DNA of 42,479 bases from Clostridium sp. (GCA_029851835.1 JARKVD010000014.1:1-42479), one strand, 5' to 3'. Positions 18,959 through 27,890 are shown, counted from the first letter of the stretch. Notes: generated by a model from the sequence alone, not told the origin. Program-made: numbers and translations.

Positions 18959-19639
18959 ATGAAGAGTTATAGTGTATTTGATATTATGGGACCAATAATG
19001 ATTGGACCGTCAAGTTCGCATACAGCAGGTGCCGCAAGGTTGGCAAAGCTAGCGGCAAAAATTGCGGAAGGTGATGTTAAGGAAGTTGTGTTTAAGCTTC
19101 ACGGATCTTTTGGCAAAACTTATAGAGGCCACGGTACTGATAGAGCTTTAGTTGCAGGAATTTTAGGGATGGATCCTTGGGATGAAGATCTTAGAAATTC
19201 TTTTAGCATAGCAGAGGAAAAAGGTTTAAAATATAAATTTGAAGAAGCAGATTTAGGTGATGTTCATCCTAACACAGTTAAATTTATTATGACTGATTCA
19301 AATGGAGATAAGACTACGGTAACAGGGTCATCTATTGGAGGAGGAAATATAGTTATTTTCGAATTAGATGGACAAAGTATACAGTTTACGGGATCTCATC
19401 CAACAATAATAATTAACAATCTAGATGTTCCAGGTATGATTTATAGAATAAGCAATTTGCTATTTGAAAATACAATAAACATTGCATCAATGAATGTTTA
19501 TAGAAAAGCTAAGGGATCAGAAGCTACAACAGTTATAGAGGCTGATAGTGCTGTTCCTGCAAGTATTATAGAGAAAATAAGAGGAATTGAAAATGTAAAT
19601 AACGTTGAGCAAATTCTTCCACCGGTGAAAGGAGAGTAA
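18959..19639 (+). CDS. sdaAB: L-serine dehydratase, iron-sulfur-dependent, beta subunit
   Basis: 226 residues. With the alpha subunit it converts L-serine to pyruvate and ammonia. Near the N-terminus, IGPSSSHTAGAARLAK (PSSSHT at 17-22) is the conserved serine-binding loop; the C-terminal 75 residues (DVPGMIYRISNLLFENTINI onwards) form an ACT regulatory domain. ATG 18959 follows AGGAGG. A TATAAT at 18856-18861 is a candidate -10 element, with no convincing -35. The alpha gene follows after 4 nt. The enzyme is a standard entry of serine into clostridial amino-acid fermentation. Confidence 0.95.
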   Translation: MKSYSVFDIMGPIMIGPSSSHTAGAARLAKLAAKIAEGDVKEVVFKLHGSFGKTYRGHGTDRALVAGILGMDPWDEDLRNSFSIAEEKGLKYKFEEADLGDVHPNTVKFIMTDSNGDKTTVTGSSIGGGNIVIFELDGQSIQFTGSHPTIIINNLDVPGMIYRISNLLFENTINIASMNVYRKAKGSEATTVIEADSAVPASIIEKIRGIENVNNVEQILPPVKGE

Positions 19640-19643
19640 TTAA

Positions 19644-20525
19644 ATGTTTTTATCTAAGGCAACTGAGGTTATAGAAGTTTGTAATGCAAAGAACATATCT
19701 ATTGCAGAATATACAATACAAGAAGAGTGTAAGCTTTCAGAATCAACAAGAGAAGAAGTAATTGAAAGAATGAGAGAAAATTTGGTTGTAATGTTGGCAT
19801 CGGCGAAAGAAGGCATGGATAGAGAGGTTATTTCTATTAGTGGATTAATTGGTGGAGATGCAACAAAACTTAGAAAATATTACGAAAATAATGAACCTCT
19901 TTGTGGAGAGTTTATGGTTAAAGCAATGGCAAGAGCACTTTCATGTTCAGAAGTTAATGCTGCTATGGGAAGAATAGTGGCATCTCCAACTGCAGGAAGC
20001 TGCGGAATAATACCAGCAGCAGTTATAACTGCAGGAGAAAAACTAAAAAAGTCAGAAGATGAGATGATTAATGCCCTTTTCACAGCTTCGGGAGTTGGAG
20101 TTATAATTGCTAAAAATGCTACTATGGCAGGAGCAGAAGGTGGTTGCCAGGCTGAGTGTGGTAGTGCAGCAGCAATGGCAGCAGCAGCGGTAGTAGAAAT
20201 GATGGGTGGAACACCACAAAAGGCTTTTGATGCAGGAGCAATGGTAATAAAAAATGTTGAGGGGCTAGTATGTGACCCTATAGCTGGATTAGTTGAAATT
20301 CCATGTGCAAAAAGAAATGTGGCTGGAGCAGTTAGTGCTTTAACTATGGCGGATGTAGCTATGGCTGGAGTTGTTAGTAAGATACCTTTTGACGATACTA
20401 TTGCATCCATGTATAAAATAGGAAGAGGACTTCCTAGTGAGTTAAGGGAGACAGCTCTAGGTGGTCTGGCTGTTACACCATGTGGATTAAAATTAAAAGA
20501 GAAAGCATTAGCTGGAGATAAATAA
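19644..20525 (+). CDS. sdaAA: L-serine dehydratase, iron-sulfur-dependent, alpha subunit
   Basis: 293-residue catalytic subunit. Visible are SPTAGSCGIIPAA near residue 115, a Gly/Ala-rich GAEGGCQAECGSAAAMAAAA segment, and VCDPIAGLVEIPC with the Cys that ligate the [4Fe-4S] cluster, whose open iron site activates serine. ATG 19644 lies 4 nt after the sdaAB stop with GAAAGGAG overlapping the end of that gene, so translation is probably coupled. A terminator follows, so the operon is two genes. Confidence 0.95.
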   Translation: MFLSKATEVIEVCNAKNISIAEYTIQEECKLSESTREEVIERMRENLVVMLASAKEGMDREVISISGLIGGDATKLRKYYENNEPLCGEFMVKAMARALSCSEVNAAMGRIVASPTAGSCGIIPAAVITAGEKLKKSEDEMINALFTASGVGVIIAKNATMAGAEGGCQAECGSAAAMAAAAVVEMMGGTPQKAFDAGAMVIKNVEGLVCDPIAGLVEIPCAKRNVAGAVSALTMADVAMAGVVSKIPFDDTIASMYKIGRGLPSELRETALGGLAVTPCGLKLKEKALAGDK

Positions 20526-20534
20526 TGTATGAAA

Positions 20535-20576
20535 AATAAGGCTTCTTCTAGGTTTATGAAGAAGCCTTATTTATTT
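20535..20576 (+). terminator. Terminator of the sdaAB-sdaAA operon
   Basis: Perfect 14-bp stem 20535-20548/20558-20571, followed by a T-rich tract. Confidence 0.85.
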
Positions 20577-20655
20577 TTACAATAATTTAGACAGGAACTG
20601 TTTTTATAATAAATGAATAATGTAAGTATATAACTAATTAAGAGCAGGAGACAAA

Positions 20656-21756
20656 ATGAAGAATATACAAACATTAAAAAATAATTTAACGTTAAAAGAG
20701 TTTTGGGGTAAATATGGAGTGCTAATTACGATACTTATTTCAATAGGAGTTTTATTTTTGGAAATCAATTCTGATATAGTTAGTGTAATAATATATTCAG
20801 TTGCTATGATTCCATTAGCTATAGTTTTGGGAAAGGGAACAGCAAAGATATCCGATTGTCTAGGTGAAAAAAGAGGTGGACTTATATCTGCTACTGCAGG
20901 AAATATACCAGAGCTTATGATGGGCTTATGGTCTATTAGATATGGGATGATTGGGATGGCAAAAGCAGGACTTCTTGGGGCCGTAATAACCAACATGCTT
21001 CTAGGTCTAGGAATAGCAGTTTTTTGTGGTGGCATAAAATATAGAGAACAGAACTTTAATAAAAACATAGCAAGAACTAATTTAAACATGATATTTTTAG
21101 TAGCATTTACAATAATCATTGTTTCTGCATTGAACCATTATTCAATTATTGATAATCATAAGTTTCAACAGTTAAGTATAATTATTTCTGTATTATTGAT
21201 TGGAGTTTATATTTTAGGTTTAATATTTTCTTTATATACTCATAGTAATTTGTTTATTATATCTAATAAAAAGTGTGATGAAAAGGAAAGAAGTCAAAAG
21301 GATGTATGGATGATTTTTGTACTAATAATGCTCATAACTATTTTGCTATATTTTATAAGTGAAAAATTGATTGGAAATATTAATAATATTGTATTGAACT
21401 ATAAAGTTTCTGAAGAGTTTATAGGAATAATTTTAATTCCATTATTAGGTTCATTTGGTGAAAATGCATCAAGTATAGTATGTGCCATGGAGAATAAAAT
21501 AGATGCAAGTTTGGAAACTGCTATAGGGTCTAGTATACAAATAACTATGTTTGTAATTCCTATTATAATTATTTCTTCAGCAACAATGGGGATTTATGTA
21601 AATTTACTTTTCTCTACTTTTCAGATAATAATAATGTGTATAGGGATAGGAATGTCATATTTTGTGTTCCAGGATGGAAAAACCTATTGGTTTGAAGGGG
21701 CACTTCTAATAGCTGGTTATATAATTGTTACTTTAGCTTATTATTATGTAGGTTAA
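20656..21756 (+). CDS. CAX-type Ca2+/H+ (cation) antiporter
   Basis: 366 residues with about eleven transmembrane helices in two homologous halves. Each half has the acidic alpha-repeat of Ca2+/cation exchangers: GGLISATAGNIPELMMGL near residue 74 and GSFGENASSIVCAMENKID near residue 265, the latter followed by ETAIGSSIQITMFVIP. These correspond to GNxxE motifs of CAX/ChaA proteins that export Ca2+ (or Na+/K+) for protons. The first repeat has Ile-Pro where Ala-Thr is usual and the second has Phe-Gly before Glu-Asn, so ion preference is uncertain. ATG 20656 follows AGCAGGAG. Monocistronic. Confidence 0.82.
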   Translation: MKNIQTLKNNLTLKEFWGKYGVLITILISIGVLFLEINSDIVSVIIYSVAMIPLAIVLGKGTAKISDCLGEKRGGLISATAGNIPELMMGLWSIRYGMIGMAKAGLLGAVITNMLLGLGIAVFCGGIKYREQNFNKNIARTNLNMIFLVAFTIIIVSALNHYSIIDNHKFQQLSIIISVLLIGVYILGLIFSLYTHSNLFIISNKKCDEKERSQKDVWMIFVLIMLITILLYFISEKLIGNINNIVLNYKVSEEFIGIILIPLLGSFGENASSIVCAMENKIDASLETAIGSSIQITMFVIPIIIISSATMGIYVNLLFSTFQIIIMCIGIGMSYFVFQDGKTYWFEGALLIAGYIIVTLAYYYVG

Positions 21757-21762
21757 ATGCAA

Positions 21763-21803
21763 AATTAAAGTCAACTACATTTTTTATGTAGTTGACTTTA
21801 ATT
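21763..21803. terminator. Bidirectional terminator between antiporter and pssA
   Basis: Perfect 18-bp stem 21763-21780/21786-21803 with a TTTTT loop. It overlaps the last bases of pssA on the minus strand. Confidence 0.85.
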
Positions 21804-22320
21804 ATCTTTTCTTAATCTGAAAACGACTTACCATCAAATAAGATAGTAATAGCATTAATATAAATGGTACAAGTAAAGGGACTGTGTTTACCTTTACTAT
21901 GGAAAATATTTCGAGTATGGCCATTAAACTTCCTGCTATTGTTATTGGTATTCCAGTAAATACATTATTAAATTCAGAACAATTATATCTAGCTAATCTA
22001 AATCCACCAGCTGCTGGAAAGACTATTAGTGGTATGTAACCCAATAATCCAAGATTTGAAAAGTTATATAAAGAAAATGCAAGTATAGCTGGGGCAACAC
22101 CAAAAGATACTAAATCAGCCAAGGAATCAAGTTCCTTACCTAAATCACTATGGGTATTTAGAAATCTTGCAACTGTTCCATCATATCGGTCTAAAATACC
22201 ACCAAGAAGAATTAAAACCCCAGCAGTAGTGAAATCATGATTCATAGTACATTGAATGGATAAAACTCCACATATTAAATTTCCTAAAGTCATAGTGTTT
22301 GGGATAATAGATTTATTCAT
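21802..22320 (-). CDS. pssA: CDP-diacylglycerol-serine O-phosphatidyltransferase
   Basis: 172-residue CDP-alcohol phosphatidyltransferase with about six membrane helices. The full signature is present: DRYDGTVAR, eight residues, G, three, D, three, D (DRYDGTVARFLN to GKELDSLAD), which binds the metal-CDP substrate. With an N-terminal TLGNLICG it best fits phosphatidylserine synthase, the first step to phosphatidylethanolamine. No psd gene is adjacent, so the serine specificity is inferred from similarity. ATG 22320 follows AGAGGTGAT. Confidence 0.85.
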   Translation of the reverse strand: MNKSIIPNTMTLGNLICGVLSIQCTMNHDFTTAGVLILLGGILDRYDGTVARFLNTHSDLGKELDSLADLVSFGVAPAILAFSLYNFSNLGLLGYIPLIVFPAAGGFRLARYNCSEFNNVFTGIPITIAGSLMAILEIFSIVKVNTVPLLVPFILMLLLSYLMVSRFQIKKR

Positions 22321-22337
22321 AATATCACCTCTCCAAT

Positions 22338-22366
22338 ATTATATACATTTTGTTGACTTATGTAAA
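22338..22366 (-). promoter_or_regulatory. Promoter of pssA
   Basis: On the minus strand: TTTACA (22366-22361), 17-nt spacer, TATAAT (22343-22338), only 18 nt upstream of the start codon. Confidence 0.7.
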
Positions 22367-22403
22367 ATATATATGCGTGTTAAGTAAATTTTATTTAAAT
22401 TAT

Positions 22404-22412
22404 TGGTATAAA
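22404..22412 (+). promoter_or_regulatory. Extended -10 element for the lipid kinase gene
   Basis: TGG directly before TATAAA (22407-22412) forms an extended -10 (TGnTATAAA); no clear -35 is seen. Confidence 0.4.
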
Positions 22413-22487
22413 AAGGAAAGAAGTATTGAAAAAGAAATGTTTAAGTGCTAAGATTAGATGGATTAACTGATACATATGGAGGAAATT

Positions 22488-23372
22488 ATGAAAAGGGTAA
22501 AGTTTATTTATAATCCTTATTCAGGGGAAAACGCAATTATAAGTCGTATGGATGATGTAATTAATACTCACCAAAGGGCGGGTTATACTGTTGAACCTTT
22601 CAGAATTGATAAAGACTCAGATATAAAAGATGCCTTTGAAGGTATTGATGACACATATAAATATATTCTTATTGCTGGTGGTGATGGAACTGTTGATTCT
22701 GTTATAAATAAGATGAAGCAGAATAACGTAGATTTACCAGTGGCACTTTTACCTGTTGGAACAGCCAATGATTTTGCAAAATACTTAGGAATGCCTAGTG
22801 ATATAGAAGAAGCATGCAATCAAATAATCAATAGCAAAATTAAGCGTTTTGATTTAGGAAAAATAAATAATAAATATTTTGTTAATGTAGCTAGTACAGG
22901 AGTATTTACTGATATATCTCAGAAAACAGATAATAGTTTGAAAAATACCATGGGTAAGCTTGCTTATTATGTTAAAGCTTTGGAAGAGGTAACTAACCTA
23001 AAAACAATACATGTTAAAATCCAATCACCGGTGGTAAATTTTGAGGGGAAAATATATACCTTATTAATATTTAATGGTCAAACAGCTGGCAACATAAAAT
23101 TTGCTGATTTATCACAAGCTGATGATGGACTTTTAGACGTGGTTGTATTGAAGAAGGAACTTATTACAAGTGCTTTAAACAATTTAATTATTAAAATAAA
23201 AAAAGGGCAGCTTGCAGATATGGATGGAGTATTATACTTTAAGTGTAGTGAACTTAGAGTTGAGTGTGATGATGATGTTGTTACTGATATTGATGGAGAA
23301 AAAGGTCCGGACTTCCCATTAGAAATAACCTGTGAAAGACGCTCAATTAAAATCTTAGGATATAAGGAATAA
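22488..23372 (+). CDS. Diacylglycerol kinase-like lipid kinase (DgkB/YegS family)
   Basis: 294-residue cytosolic DAGK-catalytic protein. N-terminal VKFIYNPYSGEN and the nucleotide-binding GGDGT at 64-68 followed by LPVGTANDFAKYLGM are diagnostic; the C-terminal half carries the beta-sandwich with DGLLDVVVLKK and ITDIDGEKGPDFP-type motifs (Asp-Gly-Glu). The family phosphorylates diacylglycerol or related lipids; lipid choice is not readable. A longer frame starts at ATG 22476, but GGAGG (22478-22482) overlaps it and is 5 nt before ATG 22488. It is divergent from pssA, with which it shares phospholipid metabolism. Confidence 0.88.
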   Translation: MKRVKFIYNPYSGENAIISRMDDVINTHQRAGYTVEPFRIDKDSDIKDAFEGIDDTYKYILIAGGDGTVDSVINKMKQNNVDLPVALLPVGTANDFAKYLGMPSDIEEACNQIINSKIKRFDLGKINNKYFVNVASTGVFTDISQKTDNSLKNTMGKLAYYVKALEEVTNLKTIHVKIQSPVVNFEGKIYTLLIFNGQTAGNIKFADLSQADDGLLDVVVLKKELITSALNNLIIKIKKGQLADMDGVLYFKCSELRVECDDDVVTDIDGEKGPDFPLEITCERRSIKILGYKE

Positions 23373-23436
23373 ATCCTCATAATCTAATTAAAGGGATAAT
23401 ATATATAAAGTGAAATATGTTACAGGAGAGTGCAAC

Positions 23437-24114
23437 ATGAATATTTATATATATTTATCATTTTTGTTGATTTTAGTGTTTTTGAGTTACGAAGTTATAA
23501 CATCTACAATAAAATATTGTCCAATAAAGATAAAAGAAGCCGTGATCCTACCACTTATTTTAATTTTATTTAGAATTGGGAGTTTATTAGTTTTATTATT
23601 GGTGGATGATATTAAGTTCGTTTACATAGTAAGGAACTTTACCTTTTTAAATATAATCTATATACCAATGGTTATTTTTTTAAGCATTTATGTTTTTTAT
23701 AGAAATACTAAAATAAATATTAATTGGTTTTATGGAATATTCTTCATTGGAGCAGCAGGGTATATATTTTGTGTATTTGCTTATCCGATGGAGTACTATA
23801 TATCTATGTCTTATGGATATAATGTGGTATTTAATAGTCAGTTACCATATAAAATTCTTTTATGTGTAAATGCAGCTTCATTTTTTATTGGTGTTAAAAG
23901 TATTAGATTTAAGCACAGTATTAAGTGGGGAAGCTTTATCATTATATTGGGATCATTGATGTTTATTGGGAGTGCTGTGATTAGCATGAAAAGTGTAGAA
24001 CATGTAGGATATCTATTGATAGGCGACTTAAGTTGGCTTACGTGTCTTTACGCTAGTATTATGACTTTTAAAATTAAAGCTAAGGGCCATAATATAGTGA
24101 AATATAGTATTTAA
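23437..24114 (+). CDS. Seven-helix membrane protein of unknown function
   Basis: 225 residues with about seven hydrophobic helices and short loops, beginning MNIYIYLSFLLILVFLSYEV and ending in a basic tail. The helix count and layout recall 7TM sensor-type N-terminal domains, but there is no attached signalling domain and no motif I recognise. A GTG-initiated frame begins at 23410; CAGGAGAG 6-8 nt before ATG 23437 decides the start. It follows the lipid kinase by 64 nt and may share its transcript. Confidence 0.7.
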   Translation: MNIYIYLSFLLILVFLSYEVITSTIKYCPIKIKEAVILPLILILFRIGSLLVLLLVDDIKFVYIVRNFTFLNIIYIPMVIFLSIYVFYRNTKININWFYGIFFIGAAGYIFCVFAYPMEYYISMSYGYNVVFNSQLPYKILLCVNAASFFIGVKSIRFKHSIKWGSFIIILGSLMFIGSAVISMKSVEHVGYLLIGDLSWLTCLYASIMTFKIKAKGHNIVKYSI

Positions 24115-24130
24115 TATAAAGCTTAATAAT

Positions 24131-24167
24131 AAAAAACTCTAGGGAAAAAATTCCTTAGAGTTTTTTT
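24131..24167. terminator. Bidirectional terminator
   Basis: 16-bp stem 24131-24146/24151-24166 with one G-T pair and an AAAA loop, flanked by A and T tracts, between the membrane-protein gene and the convergent YgiQ gene. Confidence 0.85.
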
Positions 24168-24168
24168 A

Positions 24169-26172
24169 TTAACGTTGTCTAGAAGTAGATTTTTTAGTTC
24201 TGTTTGAGCCTTTTCCATTTTTGGAAGTCTTAGGTCTTTGAGATGAAAGACCATTTTGTTGTTTTCTTGAAGAAGTATTTTTGGTATTTCCCCTTCTAGA
24301 TCCTTTATTTGAACTATTTGTACTTTGAGTATTTTCGGTAGATGTAGTTTTTTTCTTTTTGTTTCTATTATATGGAACAGGAGTGATTAAGCAATTTTTA
24401 CCATGACCTATTAAATCTTCTCTATTGCATCTAATAAGAGCTTCTTTTACTAAACTATGGTTATCTGGATTACCGAACTGTAGTAGGGCTCTTTGCATAT
24501 TTTTTTCTTTTTGATTCTTAGCAACATAGACTTTTTTTCCAGTGTTTGGATTAATACCAGTGTAGTATATAGTTGTTGATAAGCTTCCGGGTGTAGGGTA
24601 GAAATCCTGGACTTGTTCAGGAAGATGTCCCATGGATTTAATATATTCGCCAAGCTCAATAGCAGCATTTAAATCACTTCCTGGATGACTGGACATCATA
24701 TATGGAACTACAAATTGTTTTTTACCCATCCTAGCATTTATATCTATATATTTTTTTCTGAACTTTTCATAAACCTCTTTAGATGGTTTTCCCATTTCGC
24801 TAAGAACACGGTCACTAATATGTTCAGGTGCGACTTTTAATTGTCCACTAATATGATGCTCGCATAGTTCATTAAAGAATTTAGGATTTTTATCATATAT
24901 TAAGTAGTCATATCTAATACCAGAACGTACAAATACTTTTTTTACCTTAGGAAGGCTTCGAACCTTCTTTAATAGACTTAAATATTCAGTGTGGTCTATT
25001 ATTAGATTTTTACAAGGTGTAGGGAAGATACATTGTCTATTTTTACATACACCATGTTCTTCTTGTTTTTTACAAGCCTTTTGTCTAAAGTTAGCTGTTG
25101 GACCACCAACATCATGTATATATCCTTTAAAATCTTTATCTTCGGTTAAAACTTTTGCTTCTTCTATAATAGATTCTTGGCTTCTGTTTTGAATAACCCT
25201 TCCTTGGTGGTAGGTCAATGCACAGAAGGAACAGCTTCCATAACATCCTCTGTGGCTTGTAATTGAAAATTTAACTTCATTTAATGCTGGTATACCGCCG
25301 TCTTTTTCATATATTGGATGATAGGTCCTTGTATAAGGCAGACTATAAACTCTGTCCATTTCTTTTGTTGTCAAAGGAGCTTGTGGAGGGTTTTGAACTA
25401 CATACTTGTCGCCATAAGGTTCAACAATAGTTTTTCCCCAGACAGAATCTTGTTCATGGGATGATAAATAGTAACTTTTAGCATAGGCTTCTTTACTTTT
25501 GGTGATTTCCTCAAAGGATGGAAGTTCTACATAATTCTTTACTTTGTCTAAGGACTTAGCTACATAACAAGTACCTCTCACAGAAGTTATATTTCCAACT
25601 GGTTTTCCAAAGTTAAGAAGCTTAGCAATTTCAACTATAGGCCTTTCACCCATGCCATAGATTAAGAGGTCAGCTGTTGAATCTAAAAGTATACTTTTTC
25701 TAACCTTATCATCCCAGTAATCATAGTGAGCAAATCTTCGCAGACTTGCTTCAATTCCACCAATAATAATTGGTACGTTTTTATATGCTTCTCTGGCTCT
25801 ATTAGAATATACAATTACAGCACGATTTGGTCTGTAACCATTTTTACCGCCAGGAGAGTAAAAGTCATCATGTCTTTTCTTTTTAGCAACAGTATAATGG
25901 TTAACCATGGAGTCAATATTACCAGAGTTAATTAAAAATCCAAGTCTAGGTTCTCCAAGCTTTTTAAAGTCTTCACAACTATCCCATTTTGGCTGGGCAA
26001 TTACCCCTACAGTATATCCTTCACTTTGAAGTAATCTTCCTATTATAGCAGTTCCAAAGGATGGATGGTCTATATAAGCATCACCAGTTATTATTATAAA
26101 ATCAAGCTGAGTAATTCCCTCAGCCTCCATATCTTTTTTTGAAATTGGTAAAAATTTTTCGTTTATATTCAT
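24169..26172 (-). CDS. YgiQ-family radical SAM protein
   Basis: 667 residues. The N-terminal region ([20 protein letters not shown], GLGxxxR-like [10 protein letters not shown] and [20 protein letters not shown]) is the cobalamin-binding-like fold of the UPF0313/YgiQ family. The radical SAM cluster motif is GCYGSCSFC near residue 310 (CxxxCxxC), followed by the TIM-barrel segment with [20 protein letters not shown] and [15 protein letters not shown]. The last 65 or so residues are a Lys/Arg/Ser/Thr/Asn-rich low-complexity tail beginning [13 protein letters not shown], likely nucleic-acid or ribosome binding. Substrate unknown. ATG 26172 has no strong ribosome site. Confidence 0.88.
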   Translation of the reverse strand: MNINEKFLPISKKDMEAEGITQLDFIIITGDAYIDHPSFGTAIIGRLLQSEGYTVGVIAQPKWDSCEDFKKLGEPRLGFLINSGNIDSMVNHYTVAKKKRHDDFYSPGGKNGYRPNRAVIVYSNRAREAYKNVPIIIGGIEASLRRFAHYDYWDDKVRKSILLDSTADLLIYGMGERPIVEIAKLLNFGKPVGNITSVRGTCYVAKSLDKVKNYVELPSFEEITKSKEAYAKSYYLSSHEQDSVWGKTIVEPYGDKYVVQNPPQAPLTTKEMDRVYSLPYTRTYHPIYEKDGGIPALNEVKFSITSHRGCYGSCSFCALTYHQGRVIQNRSQESIIEEAKVLTEDKDFKGYIHDVGGPTANFRQKACKKQEEHGVCKNRQCIFPTPCKNLIIDHTEYLSLLKKVRSLPKVKKVFVRSGIRYDYLIYDKNPKFFNELCEHHISGQLKVAPEHISDRVLSEMGKPSKEVYEKFRKKYIDINARMGKKQFVVPYMMSSHPGSDLNAAIELGEYIKSMGHLPEQVQDFYPTPGSLSTTIYYTGINPNTGKKVYVAKNQKEKNMQRALLQFGNPDNHSLVKEALIRCNREDLIGHGKNCLITPVPYNRNKKKKTTSTENTQSTNSSNKGSRRGNTKNTSSRKQQNGLSSQRPKTSKNGKGSNRTKKSTSRQR

Positions 26173-26204
26173 AGGTTTGCCTAAAGTTTCTCAGTTAGTA
26201 ATTT

Positions 26205-26303
26205 TCAATAAAATTGATAATAATATAATGTGAAATCAAATAAATTATTAAAAATTAAGAGATTCTCCAGGTCTACGCCTCCTTTCGTATAGTGAGTGCA
26301 CAT
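26205..26303 (-). CDS. Possible 32-residue ORF in the YgiQ leader
   Basis: ATG 26303 opens a frame reading MCTHYTKGGVDLENLLIFNN and ending at TGA 26205, 32 nt before the YgiQ start. It begins in a GC-richer patch (26257-26302) that stands out in an AT-rich gap and contains GAAAGGAGG internally. No ribosome site precedes the ATG, so it would need leaderless initiation; it could equally be an untranslated structured leader. I do not recognise it. Confidence 0.2.
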   Translation of the reverse strand: MCTHYTKGGVDLENLLIFNNLFDFTLYYYQFY

Positions 26304-26412
26304 TAAATTATATTAACATATAATCTAGAAAATATGAATAGAAACTAAAATGACAAATTGTGATATAAGAAGTATAAACAATTAAAAAAATAATTATATT
26401 ATAATAAAGTGG

Positions 26413-26441
26413 TTACGTTAAGGCGGTTTCTAGACTATAAT
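26413..26441 (+). promoter_or_regulatory. Candidate promoter for the leader ORF and MgtE-like gene
   Basis: TTACGT (26413-26418), 17-nt spacer, TATAAT (26436-26441). TCTAGA palindromes occur at 26324, 26429 and 26463; the second lies in the spacer and the third in the early leader, a possible operator. The remainder of the 26304-26412 gap is AT-rich with nothing else I can name. Confidence 0.5.
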
Positions 26442-26488
26442 AAGTGTATAAAAAATATTTTTTCTAGAATAAAAGGAGTGAGAATTTA

Positions 26489-26569
26489 ATGGACAGTGGG
26501 CCTTTGAATAAGGACTATGATGATAATTACAAACTGAATAAGAAGGAAGGAAGGAAAGCTGTTTATTAA
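26489..26569 (+). CDS. Possible 26-residue leader peptide
   Basis: ATG 26489 is preceded by AAAAGGAGTGAG at good spacing and encodes MDSGPLNKDYDDNYKLNKKE then GRKAVY. It ends 58 nt before the MgtE-like gene. Its last codons overlap the 5' arm of a long-range hairpin (26550-26559 with 26598-26607), so ribosome position could change folding of the leader. I recognise no family; the ribosome site and position make it more credible than a chance frame. Confidence 0.45.
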   Translation: MDSGPLNKDYDDNYKLNKKEGRKAVY

Positions 26570-26607
26570 ATTATTATATAAATAATTGGGTACATAGGCT
26601 TTCCTTC
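26550..26607 (+). promoter_or_regulatory. Nested hairpin in the leader of the MgtE-like gene
   Basis: GAAGGAAAGC (26550-26559) pairs with GCTTTCCTTC (26598-26607), enclosing a second 7-bp stem 26569-26575/26581-26587. No T-tract follows, so it is not an intrinsic terminator; it ends 10 nt before the GGGAGG ribosome site of the next gene. Confidence 0.5.
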
Positions 26608-26627
26608 ATTGAGGGAGGAAATATACT

Positions 26628-27890
26628 ATGGAAAAATTAACAGAATTTTATTTAAGTGACATACTTGGTAAATATGTTTATGATGAACTTAACTATTGTA
26701 TAGGGAAATTAGAGGATATATATGTTACAACAGAATTTGGATATCCAAGAGCAATAGGTTATAAAATCAAAAATGGCAGAGAAATTGAAAACTTTGAATT
26801 TAGAACAATTGATGTATTTAAAGATAACGGAAAATGTAAAATAAGGGTGGTTCAAGTTAAGGACATTATTCCAAGAAAGTATTCCTATTTACTATCTAAA
26901 AATTTATTAGATAAAGATATTGTTGATGTAGATGGTAAAAAAATTGTTAGAGTTATGGATTTAAAGATGATAAAGAGTGGAGGATACTTAACTGTTGTAG
27001 GGGTTGAGTCTGGCCCGCTTGCTATTGCAAGAAAAATTGGATTAGAGGGTGTAACTAAAAAAGTATGTAAAATTATAAACAAAAATCCAAAGAGTAATAT
27101 TTTAAGTTGGGAAAGTGTCCAGTCTCTTGAAATGGTTGCCTCATCTTTAAAGCTTACAACTCCATATAATAAGTTAAGCAAGCTTCATCCAGCTGATATT
27201 GCAGAAATTATAGAAGATTTATCCCCAGAAGATAGGGTAAAGGTTATCGATGGTCTAAATATTGATTTAGCATCTGATACTTTAGAAGAGTTGGATCATG
27301 ATATTAGCCAGGAAATTCTTCAAGATTTAAGTGAAAATAAAGCAAAGGAGCTTTTAGATTTAATGCCTAATGATGAAATTGCTAATATGCTTGATGATTT
27401 AGATGAAGAAGCTGCTAATAAAATGCTGGTTAATTTAGATGATGAGGATGAAAGTGAAGTTAGAGATTTAATGAAATATGAGGATGAAGTTGTTGGAAAT
27501 ATAATGAACACGGAATTTATTTCGTTTAACATTGACATTACAGCTGAAGAAACTATCAATATATTGAGGGAACTTAAACCAGAAGAAGAGATTTTGCACT
27601 ATATATATATTGTAGATAGTTATGAAAGACTACTTGGAGTTATTTCATTAAGGGACTTAATTATAGCAAATCCTGGTAAGAAGCTGAAATCAATAATGGA
27701 TACCAAGGTTTTTAAAGTATCTGATAGTGATGAAATAGAGAAAGCTATAGCTATGGCTGTTAAATATGATTTATATTCAGTACCTGTTGTGGATGAAGAA
27801 GATAAGTTATGTGGAATTGCAATTATGGGAGATATCATTGATGAAGTATTATCTCCAAGCTGGAAGAGAAAAATTAAGAAAATAACATAG
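26628..27890 (+). CDS. Soluble PRC-barrel / MgtE-N / CBS-domain protein
   Basis: 420 residues without transmembrane helices. Two PRC-barrel-like segments occupy about residues 1-160 (LSDILGKYVYDE and VDVDGKKIVRVMDL). They are followed by an MgtE N-terminal superhelix of short acidic repeats (LHPADIAEIIEDLSPEDRVK, LDHDISQEILQDLSENKAKE and similar, about 185-285) and a CBS pair (about 290-415; VVGNIMNTEFISFN, SVPVVDEEDKLCGIAIMGD). In MgtE these cytosolic domains sense Mg2+ and gate the channel; here the channel is missing, so it is more likely a metal- or nucleotide-sensing regulator of another transporter. ATG 26628 follows GGGAGG. Confidence 0.85.
   Translation: MEKLTEFYLSDILGKYVYDELNYCIGKLEDIYVTTEFGYPRAIGYKIKNGREIENFEFRTIDVFKDNGKCKIRVVQVKDIIPRKYSYLLSKNLLDKDIVDVDGKKIVRVMDLKMIKSGGYLTVVGVESGPLAIARKIGLEGVTKKVCKIINKNPKSNILSWESVQSLEMVASSLKLTTPYNKLSKLHPADIAEIIEDLSPEDRVKVIDGLNIDLASDTLEELDHDISQEILQDLSENKAKELLDLMPNDEIANMLDDLDEEAANKMLVNLDDEDESEVRDLMKYEDEVVGNIMNTEFISFNIDITAEETINILRELKPEEEILHYIYIVDSYERLLGVISLRDLIIANPGKKLKSIMDTKVFKVSDSDEIEKAIAMAVKYDLYSVPVVDEEDKLCGIAIMGDIIDEVLSPSWKRKIKKIT

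Noticed and set aside
19880..21119. Long minus-strand frames opposite sdaAA and the antiporter
   Set aside because: Antisense shadows of well-identified genes; composition is low-complexity Ala/Ile/Ser and no motif is present.
26324..26468. Three TCTAGA sites as a defined operator
   Set aside because: A 6-base palindrome repeated three times in AT-rich DNA is suggestive but too weak to call a regulator site.
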